From Argopecten irradians (lineage: Eukaryota > Mollusca > Bivalvia > Pectinida > Pectinidae): a stretch of 64,000 nt of DNA. A program made the position numbers and the translations under genes. Shown here in pieces: positions 35,372 to 44,899 of this stretch; position 1 is the stretch's first letter, and the number at the start of each line of letters is the position of its first letter. Below the pieces are notes generated by a model. That model was not told the DNA's origin, ran no database searches, and saw nothing but the letters and a program-made list of their open reading frames with translations. The stretch covers positions 2,610,490-2,674,489 of the forward strand of contig NC_091135.1 in assembly GCF_041381155.1 (NCBI RefSeq), written 5' to 3'.

Positions 35372-35593
35372 TTTTTGGTTTGTTTTAGTTTTACGTCCTA
35401 TTAACTGCCAGGGCCATGTAAGGACGTGCCAGGTTTGTTGGTGGAGGAAATCCGGAGTACCCGGAGAAAAACCACCGATCAGCGGTCAGTACCTGGCAAC
35501 TGCCCCACATGGGATTCGAACCCGCATTCCAGAGGTGGAGGGCTTGTGGTAATATGTCGGGACATCTGAACCACTCGGCCACCGCGGCCCTAC
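35372..35593 (-). mobile_element. tRNA-derived SINE, 222 bp, full length
   Basis: On the minus strand it begins gggccgcggtggccgagtgg, giving a polymerase III A box (TGGCCGAGTGG); 60-70 bases later comes a B box (GGGTTCGAATCCC). The head resembles a class II (Leu/Ser-like) tRNA. A central part (gtactccggatttcctccac) and a tail (tggcagttaataggacgtaa) ending A-rich follow. The 13-base sequence CCCATTAATTTCA flanks both ends (35359-35371 and 35594-35606), so the copy is complete with a perfect target duplication and is probably young. Confidence 0.92.
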
Positions 35594-36021
35594 CCCATTA
35601 ATTTCAGATATGACATCCTCTAACATTAAATGAATTGACATTTTGAAAAAAAGTAATAATTCTTATTAGATTTTTATCAATTAAAAAGTAATTATTGGTT
35701 ATTTATTCAAAGTTTGTAATGGTATAGCCGTTTGTCAAACAATAGCCACGAGTATTCAATGTTTATCTGAAATGGTAAACCATTTCATTTACAGGAAGGA
35801 ACACAGTTATGACTTTACTATACAAATCTGTAATAAAAGGAGAAATTAATTGTTCTCAATGGATGATTTTGATGTAAAAAATAAATGATATAAGATTTGT
35901 TACAGATTATATTCACGTATTAAAAAGAAATTATCTGATGAATACCCATGAAGGCATCCACATCTATATTAAATGCCAATAAATTAAGATAATTATAGGT
36001 GTATTACAAATCATGCTGTGT

Positions 36022-36206
36022 TTAATTTGTCAACCGATACTCTTGATTACCTTCTTGGTTCTCTTGATCATCATTTGAAACATCTGGGGATGTTACCCCC
36101 TTCTCCGTAGAAATAGAATTATCGGTGTGTATCAAAGGTTCAAACTGGTATGGGATAATGTCCGGAACAAAACCAAAAGCAGGGATACCACTGTCATTGT
36201 TTTCCA
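36022..36206 (-). CDS. Candidate terminal exon with a PYQFEP motif
   Basis: An acceptor (tttgtaaatatctgcag) on the minus strand precedes 61 codons ending in a stop. The peptide has IPAFGFVPDIIPYQFEPL and then an acidic, Asn/Gln-rich end. I recall an I-x-PYQFEP motif near the start of many predicted invertebrate proteins that carry a P2X7-C-terminus-like domain; that link is inference, and the domain itself is not present here. No other exon was found. It may be an isolated exon, a remnant of a dispersed gene family, or chance. Confidence 0.35.
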
Positions 36207-36489
36207 CTGCAGATATTTACAAAAAATAGTAGAAAACTCTGTAGTTTTTCTCTATAAATATACAGTATCTACAGCAGACAGCAGAGCATGGTGAAACGGA
36301 TGACGCGTTGGTAGCACGTGACCGGCTAGCTCATTAAAGTTTTCTCAGCCGCAGCAATTTACCCTTACTGCCCTTAAAGTAGATAAACAGCTTTGCGGAG
36401 TGCTGTGAAACGTGTGTCAGCCAACATTGATAGGGTCAAACTATCAGAAAATCTATAAAAAGGTTTTTGTGTCACAAACCCTTTAATAT

Positions 36490-36705
36490 ATACTAAGTAT
36501 GTATGAAGACATGAGATATAGAGGTTCCCCACCAAGTGACTGTTGTTTATCATGTTTATCAAACTCGAGTTAGTTAAATTTCCTTTTTAACAGACACGAG
36601 CTTTAGCGAGTGTCTTTTGAAAATTTGAAAATTAACTTACGAGAGTTTAGATAAACATGATAAACACCAGTCACGCGTTGGGGAACTTATTTATCCCATA
36701 CCTTG
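36490..36705. mobile_element. Palindromic repeat (MITE-like)
   Basis: Outer arms gaggttccccaccaagtgac / gtcacgcgttggggaactta pair imperfectly. Next, tgtttatcatgtttatc / gataaacatgataaaca pair perfectly (36544-36560 / 36650-36667), and the centre is a hairpin, gacacgagctttagcgagtgtc. Almost the entire segment can fold. Confidence 0.7.
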
Positions 36706-37074
36706 GTGACAATTTCTTCGTCTTCATTCAGGGAAACTTACCACCATACAATGTGTAATGATATTTTTCCGCCATAAAATATAGTGCCTTAATAGCGAAC
36801 TAATATTCTATTGTTTAATAGATCTTGGCATTGACCAATTAGAAGCGCCGTAGGTGTTTACACACTGGAGTGTGTAAACATGCTATGTAAATGATAACCA
36901 ACTGCTATGTAATTTATCAAATGGTTTTTCCATTGAATAACAATGTTTTAAATGACTAAAATTCAATTTGAAATAATGCATGGCTGTATTCGTTCATTAA
37001 TGTAAGGCTGCACATGTTTATGGTATAGTACATGACTGAAGCCACAGGGACTTATTACATCAGAAGACTGGGGC
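36706..37074. other. Non-coding stretch
   Basis: Contains a fragment (tttgaaataatgcatggctg, about 36970) that recurs diverged at about 40838. It appears to be a dispersed repeat flanking both ends of the LINE relic. Confidence 0.4.
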
Positions 37075-37446
37075 CTATACACCACGCTGAAATCCAGATT
37101 GATTTTCACTCGTAATGTGATGTCTTGTTACAAAGTTAAATACTTATTTGAAAACATTTTTTCTGGTATTTTACATAAACAGGAAGTAATACCAATAGGT
37201 CTGTAGTTACAAGGATCAGATCATCAATAGAATCTTAACCTTTATATATAGCAGTAACATTTGATGATTTCCAAGGGTGGGGTACCTTACCAGTTGAAAA
37301 AAAAATCTGAAAGAGTAATTTAAAAGGTGTTAGTATAGAAGGTTAAGATTTTTTTTATTATTGTAGGAGAAACATTATTAGGTCCAGTAGGCTTTTTAGA
37401 TTAAAGTGGGTTAAATTGATCAGAGATATCTTGATCAGTAATAAAA
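37075..37446 (-). pseudogene. LINE B reverse transcriptase, N-terminal half
   Basis: Minus-strand frames give FITDQDISDQFNPL, then KPTGPNNVSPTIIKKI, STGKVPHPWKSSNVTAIYKG, NYRPIGITSCLCK and finally HHITSENQSGFQRG. These correspond in order to RT fingers motifs (K-x-x-G-P-D-x-I-x-P, W-K-x-A-x-V-x-P-I-x-K, Y-R-P-I-S, Q-x-G-F). The catalytic YADD lies beyond the preserved part. Confidence 0.78.
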
Positions 37447-37462
37447 AAATTGTGTTTCTTTG

Positions 37463-37720
37463 ATATTTAATAGTTCTTAAACACAATGTATGATGTACAC
37501 TTTGTGTTGTTGATCCAAAGATTTAATCTAACAATTTACACAGTGATCATGTCAACATATTGAACCGACTATCACTTCGTCATAGAAACATCTTTTTTGG
37601 GGATGTAGATGTGGCGCAGTGGTAGAAGGCGCAGATATGTTTGGCTAGACGATTGGGTGCCGTAGATCGTGAGTTCGAGGCCCGAATAGGGCACGAGTCA
37701 ATAAATTGTCATGCTTTGTT
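37463..37720 (+). mobile_element. tRNA-like insertion in LINE B, 258 bp, 16-bp target duplication
   Basis: AAATTGTGTTTCTTTG occurs at 37447-37462 and 37721-37736, and the LINE B protein similarity resumes on both sides. The insert contains gtggcgcagtggtagaag (A-box-like) and gagttcgaggccc (B-box-like), hence tRNA-derived. Unusually, about 140 bp precede the tRNA-like part, so the orientation or the composition of this SINE is unclear. Confidence 0.75.
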
Positions 37721-37736
37721 AAATTGTGTTTCTTTG

Positions 37737-38110
37737 TCAGTAATACTAATATTGGAAGAGTTATGGTGCCTAAGGGGAGGTAAGTCAAGTTCAGAATCCT
37801 CAGTCTCAGCTGAAGAGTTCGAAATAGAACAGAAGAAGTTATCTAATGCCTAAGCCTTATCCATAGGATGAATAATTATATTACCATCAATTTTAAAAGG
37901 TTGAGAGGAAGAAGACTTGCATGTATTAGAGAAATTACAAATAGATTTGGCAATACACCTCCATTTACCTTTTAAAATCAATAACATTATTACATGCATC
38001 TCTAAATTATCCCTATTAGTAGATCTTGCATTTTTATGTAACCTGTATTTATTCCTCAAATTTCTCCTTATTTCCTGGGTCATTCATGGTTTATCATAAG
38101 GTCGAATTCT
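37737..38110 (-). pseudogene. LINE B linker between endonuclease and RT
   Basis: MTQEIRRNLRNKYRLHKNAR matches the 'P-W-x-T-x-E-I...R-x-R-L-H-K-K-A' linker of CR1/jockey-like proteins. Further on, LDNFFCSIS recalls the 'L-N-x-F-F-x-S-I/V' helix ahead of RT. The frame ends in SNISITDKETQF at the insertion point of the tRNA-like element. Confidence 0.7.
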
Positions 38111-38171
38111 AATTCTAAATTGACAGGTATATATAAAACAGCTGAATTAAGATTTGTATCATTTATAAGGT

Positions 38172-38560
38172 TTATAAATCAACATTATTTATCGTTAGGA
38201 CCAATACGAGCTGACAGTCTACTGAAGAAAGTGAACGATTCATTTCAGTCCAATTAGCTTCATTAGGTTTGCATATCGTACGTTTAAATGATTTCTCTTT
38301 ATTAGATTTAAAACAAACATTGATACTAATCGGACAATGGTCACTACACAACGGAGATAATATTTCTGAACTCTGAATAATGTTAGGATTGTTTACATAA
38401 AATATATCAATGCAGGAGGCAGAGGTAGGAGTTAGTCTGGTTACAGAATTTATGAGGCCGTGGAGCTGGTACTTGGAGAATATTCTAGTAAGATGAGAGG
38501 TAGGAAAAAGGGACAGCAAGTCTTAGTTAATATCACCAGTAATTATCAACTTTTTTCACT
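38172..38560 (-). pseudogene. LINE B endonuclease, C-terminal part
   Basis: LIITGDIN (catalytic D-x-N) is followed by a stop in place of the usual aromatic residue. Then come LLSLFPTSHLTRIFSKYQLH, the LTPTSASCIDIFYVNN strand and LCSDHCPISI with the catalytic Asp-His. This is the typical end of the LINE AP-endonuclease domain. Confidence 0.82.
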
Positions 38561-38576
38561 AGAAATTGAATACATT

Positions 38577-39955
38577 AAAGGTGATAAAAACAGAAGGGAC
38601 ATGGAAAATGAGATAATACGCTAGAAACATTTGTATGTCCTATTTAGAGGTGATAAAAACAGAAGAGACATGGAAAATGAGATAATACGCTAGAAACATT
38701 TGTATGTCCTATTTAAAGGTGATAAAAACAGAAGAGACATGGAAAATGAGATAATACGCTAGAAACATTTGTATGTCCTATTTAAAGGTGATGAAAACAG
38801 AAGAGACATGGAAAATGAGATAATACGCTAGAAACATTTGTATGTCCTATTTAGAGGTGATAAAAACAGAAGAGACATGGAAAATGAGATAATACGCTAG
38901 AAACATTTGTATGTCCTATTTAGAGGTGATAAAAACAGAAGAGACATGGAAAATGAGATAATATGCTAGAAACATTTGTATGTCCTATTTAGAGGTGATA
39001 AAAACAGAAGAGACATGGAAAATGAGATAATACGCTGGAAACATTTGTATGTCCTATTTAAAGGTGATGAAAACAGAAGAGACATGGAAAATGAGACAAT
39101 ACGCTGGAAACATTTGTATGTCCTATTTAAAGGTGATGAAAACAGAAGAGACATGGAAAATGAGATAATACGCTAGAAACATTTGTATGTCCTATTTAAA
39201 GGTGATAAAACAGAAGAGACATGGAAAATGAGATAATACGCTAGAAACATTTGTATGTCCTATTTAAAGGTGATAAAACAGAAGAGGACATGGAAAATGA
39301 GATAATACGCTAGAAACATTTGTATGTCCTATTTAAAGGTGATAAAAACAGAAGAGACATGGAAAATGAGATAATACGCTAGAAACATTTGTATGTCCTA
39401 TTTAAAGGTGATGAAAACAGAAGAGACATGGAAAATGAGATAATACGCTAGAAACATTTGTATGTCCTATTTAAAGGTGATAAAAACAGAAGAGACATGG
39501 AAAATGAGATAATACGCTAGAAACATTTGTATGACCTATTTAAAGGTGATGAAAACAGAAGAGACATGGAAAATGAGATAATACGCTAGAAACATTTGTA
39601 TGTCCTATTTAAAGGTGATGAAAACAGAAGAGACACGGAAAATGAGATAATACGCTAGAAACATTTGTATGTCCTATTTAGAGGTGATAAAAACAGAAGA
39701 GACATGGAAAATGAGATAATACGCTAGAAACATTTGTATGACCTATTTAGAGGTGATAAAAACAGAAGAGACATGGAAAATGAGATAATACGCTAGAAAC
39801 ATTTGTATGTCCTATTTTAAGGTGATAAAAACAGAAGAGACATGGAAAATGAGATAATACGCTAGAAACATTTGTATGTCCTATTTTAAGGTGATAAAAA
39901 CAGAAGGGATATGGAAAATGAGATAATACGCTAGAAACATTTGTATGTCCTATTT
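38577..39955 (-). repeat. 69-bp minisatellite, about 20 copies, inside the LINE B endonuclease
   Basis: Unit ggtgataaaaacagaagaga + catggaaaatgagataatac + gctagaaacatttgtatgtc + ctatttaaa. Copies differ by a few substitutions (ataaaa/atgaaa, attta-a/g-a) and rare one-base changes. 69 bp equals 23 codons, and on the minus strand several units in a row are open. The array sits exactly between the Y-R-P-P and G-D-x-N parts of the endonuclease, so the unit probably began as LINE coding sequence. Confidence 0.95.
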
Positions 39956-39959
39956 AATT

Positions 39960-40345
39960 AAGCTATCAAATTTGTTCCGGTAACCAGCAGTTGAGTTAGG
40001 CGGTCTAATAACACAACATAGAAGAATCTTTTGATTGACTGTTTTTAGGCACCAGTGACTCTAAATGGACAGGTTTTAGATCTAATCTAAATCGTGAAGC
40101 ATAAATGTTATTTTAGTGTATATGATAATTCCACCATCAGGCCTACTAGTTGTATCATTTCTGAATAGAGTAGTATGAAAAGGTGCAGATCATTGTTAAC
40201 AATAGAATCATCAAGGTGTGATTCACAGGTTTCTAAATATTCATTTCCAATGAGATCAAATCTGCTACAAATGGAACGAATATTTAAATGAAGAATAGAC
40301 AGATTACCAGTGATGTTCCTCTCATTGATGGAACAGAATAGATAT
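39960..40345 (-). pseudogene. LINE B endonuclease, N-terminal part
   Basis: In one frame: NLSILHLNIRSICSRFD, with the catalytic Asn of LNIRS, then the conserved Glu in ETCESHLDDSI. In another frame downstream: FRNDTTSRPDGGIIIYTK, matching the R-x-D-x-x-x-x-x-G-G-G-V-x-x-Y pattern; then VIRPPNSTAGYRN, matching the Y-R-P-P strand. Frames are shifted. Confidence 0.75.
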
Positions 40346-40350
40346 GGATA

Positions 40351-41163
40351 TCACCTGATGATAACAATGATAATAACAAAGTATATAAAAAGTACCTTAT
40401 TATCCCATACCACACCCGAAGTTACCTTTGTGATATCTATAAGACGACATTCCTCTTAAGGTATCACAACTCTGAGTTCTGATCAGTAATTTGTGCTCTA
40501 TACTCACTATAGCAATGCAGTAATCTAGAAAATCGTAATTGAAGGTCGTATTCCGTTGTATGTAGTTTGAAACTAAAGAGTCCCATGAAACCTGATACCA
40601 TGTATATATAAAACAAGGTAATTTATTATCGTTATCTTGTATTTAGGTGACTTATAATAATAGCCATATTTGAACCAACTGTATTCGTCAGTAAAATATT
40701 GCTTATGCTGTCATTTTTACTTAAATTTACATGACTATTTAAATACTAACATGTTTCGAGCATATGCGCTAGTTAGTATTTTATTATAGATATGCATCTG
40801 TCCGCACATATATGTAGCTACAGTATTCCAATCCGATTTGAAATAATATAAGGCTGTATTCATTCACAAACAATGTTGTTATATATGTATAGTATTTTGA
40901 TTAATGGAATGGTTTTTGTGATATAGGGGTTACGGTATCCGATGTTCTTCAATTAGCCATGCATCAATGGGTGAATAGTCGTATTGCAGCTGTAAGAATT
41001 AACTATAACACAAAGCTAGGAATCACTAGAAAACACTAGGAATTGCCATGAGTACCAATGATTTAATCTATCGGTTATAAGACTATAACGAAACCTGAAA
41101 GAAACGAAAAAAATTATAGCATATCAAAATGAAAAATATTGGTCATACATGTTGTCAATGGGT
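40351..41163. other. Non-coding stretch
   Basis: AT-rich with no gene. Holds the second copy (about 40838-40865) of the fragment described at 36970. Confidence 0.5.
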
Positions 41164-41336
41164 TGACCTCTGACCTTTATATTAATAACCAATGGTAATA
41201 CATGCTGTCGATGGTTTGACCTCTGACCTTAATATAAATAACGAATGGTCGTACATGTTGTCAGTGGTTTGACCTCTGACCTTTATATTAATAACCAATT
41301 ATCATACATGCTCTCAATGGTTTGACCTCTGACCTT
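41164..41336 (-). promoter_or_regulatory. Four DR1-type nuclear-receptor motifs at 53-bp spacing
   Basis: TGACCTCTGACCT starts at 41164, 41217, 41270 and 41323, always 53 bp apart. On the minus strand this is AGGTCA-G-AGGTCA, the consensus direct repeat with one-base spacing bound by RXR heterodimers, HNF4 and COUP-TF. The surrounding 53-bp unit has diverged while the 13-base motif is unchanged in all four. Sequence match is direct; binding is inference. The nearest gene is the innexin, whose 3' end is 2.2 kb away. Confidence 0.5.
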
Positions 41337-43584
41337 TATATAAACTATATATATTATATAAAACCAAGCTATACCAACGACAATGCAATCTACATTGTAC
41401 TCATTGTACAAATCTTGCTGCAAAATCTAATTTTAGATAATGTCATGTTATTATTTTGTTATCGAGTTATTTTTTAATTAGACCAAATTATCTCCTCTTC
41501 TCCCACCTGGTGGGTCACGGTCTGATGATTTCTCCTAGTACACCTTATCAGAAGGATTGATTTAAAAGATTACATTCCATGAAGCTTTGTCTCATGTTTA
41601 TTACAAAAATGAATCAACTGAAGTTTCTTCGGTTTGATTGTTGTTTAGTTTTTGATGTCGTAGTTACCACAAAAGGCTTTTTATTACACCACGTCCAGAA
41701 TATTACTTTAAAATATAATTTATGCATATGGCTCATTTTACCACATTCAGATTCAGTAAGAAGATATGGGTTTTTTTTTAAAGTATGATATAATGTATAT
41801 TAAGATGACAATGCTGGGATAATACCGATCTGACACACACAAAGGGCCTTCGTGTCATCTATGTACTTATCGACCTTACAATCACACAAAAGAGCAAAGA
41901 TTTTGATATATGACAAATCTGGTATTTCTTTGTCTTATAAATAGGTATACGTTTTATTTACATATTACTCAAAACTTTCGTATGTTTTCACAAGCAAATC
42001 GCATTTTCAATCCGTAATCACATTTCTTGATTCATAACTCAAACATAATAAAAATAATCAATGTTTATTTCACAGTACCGGTAGTCTGTTTTCTCAAGAA
42101 GGGTATAACCATGATATTTGAATCAATATTATTAAATAGTAAGTAGACTTTTACAAAGTCATAGGCGTTTTTATCTATTGCTGAAATGAAATAAAGACAT
42201 GTGTATGTCCATATTGAATCTAAATACTTCATAAATTGTAACTATTCCATATACTTCCCTTTCCCTTCCGCAGCATTTATCATTGTCGTTATAACTAAAC
42301 ATTGTTTTGCAAGTTGTTTAATGTAGTTTAAACGTATTAGAAAACGCGATTGTAATCTCAATTCAGAAATGACTCAAACGAAAGCTTCAATCAAATTAAA
42401 AGATTTATTCTACCATTCACTGCGTGGTATCAAAACTATTTAATTTAAACCATTGCTGACCATGTAGTATGTCATGAATAATTTCAAGCTATATATTAGA
42501 TATGATGCTACGTTCCTCCATATAGTCGCATGGGTGTTGACATCGAACAAATTATTAGACGGTTTTGATTTCATAAACACTGACCGTCGTTGCTTTCTAT
42601 TCAGCAAAATCTATTTCGTCAGCACAGATATCATATTAACGCATAAAATGGCCAAATTCATATCTAGATTAAAATAGAAGATATTCCATTCGGTCAATGT
42701 GATGAAGTACTGACTAGAAAGACTTTGCCAGGTTGATACAACATCATCTTATATTCACAAAAGTATCGTTATTTATCTTTCGATTATCTGCTGCAACTTG
42801 GCCTCTTTTCCCACTCAGTAGTCAACCAGAATTTTATCCGTTTAATTTCTTAGATAATGCTACATATTGTAATTTTTCAACGCGTATTACATCCGACAAT
42901 TGATTCGTAAATGTTGTGAAAATCTATTGTAACATTGGAATATGCATAATTTGGGACATCAACGATAACCACTAAAGCAGAAGATTCAACATCATGTAAA
43001 TATAAACTACAGTTGTGCATTGCACAAAAATGTCAAAAATGAACAAAGAACATCAAATAATCCCATAAATTATCCTTTCCTGATAGCAATCCTATACTAA
43101 AAATGACCATTCATTCACACACACATATGTATACTTATTATGCCTTAGCATATGTCTATTGGCATTGATTGTCTATATCCACACATGTAGCTACATTAAC
43201 CATGTACGACATTGATTTGTAAAATTCAATGACAAACCTGCTTAATTTCGCTAAAACGAAAGAAATAAAGTAATAAACTTAAATCCCATTGGCAAGTCAC
43301 ATAGTGCTTAGCCGGTCAATGAAGTTGTTGCTACAGTAGTTCTACTATTGCGTACCAAATTGAGAAAATGGGCATTTTACTCCGTGGTAAGAACGGTAAA
43401 CACACGCCATAAACCTCACACCTTTCAATGGAGTATTAGCACATGTCGTTTTAGTATTTGCTATATGTACATGAAGCAATAATAAACTCTTGGATATGAA
43501 TTCCTTATAATTACACTCTTCCGTTCAAGCTGTAGCATCCTTAGAACAATATTGCACCTAGAATCCCAATACAAATTGAAATGA
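41337..43584. other. Non-coding stretch downstream of the innexin
   Basis: Probably innexin 3' UTR near 43500 and otherwise intergenic. AT-rich; no gene, RNA or structured repeat recognised. Confidence 0.55.
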
Positions 43585-44899
43585 TTATCTTTTCTTTTTT
43601 CTCTTCCCACCGCCTCCTCCGCCTCCCCCGCCACCCATTTTCTGACCTCCCCCACTGCCATCTGCGAATTTTTCTTCTGGTTCCGGTGGAAATAACTTCA
43701 GTATATTATCATTTCCGAGCCGTTTCTTTTCACGATTTAGAAATCTATAGAATAAATACATGATAACGTCTGTAGTGATAGCAGTGTTAGCGTTGTCCGA
43801 AATCCTTTTAATCACAAATAACGTGTCTTGTGTGAGATAGCGTTTTAGAAACCTTCTGCAGATTTTCCTTTGAGAATTTCTTTGTTTTACATCATACAGT
43901 TTAGCCATTTTAAGATATTTCATTACAAACGTCTCCTTGTAGTGTGGTAGGACGGCTATTGCTATCGTTCCACAAAAATTAACAAAGCTAAGGACCGAGA
44001 TGATGAGGAACCAAAACCACAGGAAAAGAAATATCTTTTCGTTGTAAATGTTGATGGGAATGACGCACTGCAATGTGTACCTATTTACATTTTGAAGTTG
44101 TCTGCGATCAATATCACACAACGTCATCCTGGGAAATCTAGGAGACATCGTCCAGTCTGAACCGGCCAAGAATGCTTCAACCACTTCTATTCCAAATAAA
44201 TAAAACTTATTCCCGAGAAATTCATTCATCATAAATAACTGCCCAAAGGCATTGACAAAGTAAAGAAATCGGACTAGAATATTCAGTGTTATGAAAAAAT
44301 TCCCGTAATGACGTCCGCACCCAAACCGGATGTGTTTGGCGAATTTTTCACGAACTGGTGAACATATTCCTCCGCGGAACTGTTTCGTATTTACTGCGTA
44401 TGCGTCCAGATATGCAGCAATATGGCGGAGGCGTTGTTCCCTATCTTCTGGAAATACGTCTATACTAAACTTAGCAAGGATGCACATTTTCTTCACTTCT
44501 ATGCCTGCTCGAGTTGCATATAATTTCCAGACTAGTCTAGGCAAATAAAACATCAAAGCTTGTAAGAATAGAACTAACGGCACCCATTGATAATAAGTGA
44601 TTTCATCGGACTCCTCCTTTCTGGCTTGCAGGTGTGCGGGTACCTGGACGTTGAAGGGGAGATAATATGTGTTCGATACCCAGCAGAGGTCGTTAACATA
44701 CCTAACCTCATTGTCGGTAAACTCTGGCGGGCACCAACAGTATATTGGCTTGCCGACATATTCTTCCGTGACGACGTAGATGTTGAAGAATAGCAGAAAC
44801 ATGATGGTGTAGTATCGGCTGATTCTGTCGATGTAATTGTCATCCCAGGCAATCTGTGTGCCGGGGGCGTAAAGGAGTGGCCCAAGGAGGCCATCCAAA
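43585..44899 (-). CDS. Innexin (gap-junction/pannexin family), main exon
   Basis: 437 codons follow an acceptor (tatatttcag, ending at 44900); the first base completes a codon from an upstream exon that I could not find. Residue numbers count from the first full codon. DDNYIDRISRYYT (19-31) leads into helix 1. The first loop has YCWCPPEFT (53-61) and C72-W. The innexin signature YYQWVP lies at 102-107, ahead of helix 2. The second loop has two Cys (LCDIDRR and LQCVIPINIYNEK), then LFLWFWF (helix 4). Four helices with cytoplasmic ends fit an innexin hemichannel or gap-junction subunit in the plasma membrane. The tail ends in ten Gly and KRKKKR, which is unusual and repeat-prone (ccgcct codons). 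No disruption is seen. Confidence 0.95.

Larger units (their letters stand above)
37075..40350 (-). mobile_element. LINE relic B (CR1/jockey-like), interrupted twice
   Basis: On the minus strand an AP-type endonuclease starts near 40345 (LSILHLNIRS, then E in ESHLDD), is interrupted by the 69-bp array, resumes at GDIN (about 38545) and SDHCPI (38300), then the linker and RT fingers and palm follow to about 37075. Motif order is that of non-LTR retrotransposons. Multiple stops and shifts show it is dead. The 3' half of RT and the tail are missing. Confidence 0.8.

Noticed and set aside
37598..37690. Functional tRNA gene
   Set aside because: A- and B-box-like motifs are inside a 258-bp insertion with its own target duplication; cloverleaf pairing is poor.
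44330..44894. Open frames antisense to or overlapping the innexin
   Set aside because: Shadows of the strongly conserved innexin frame.
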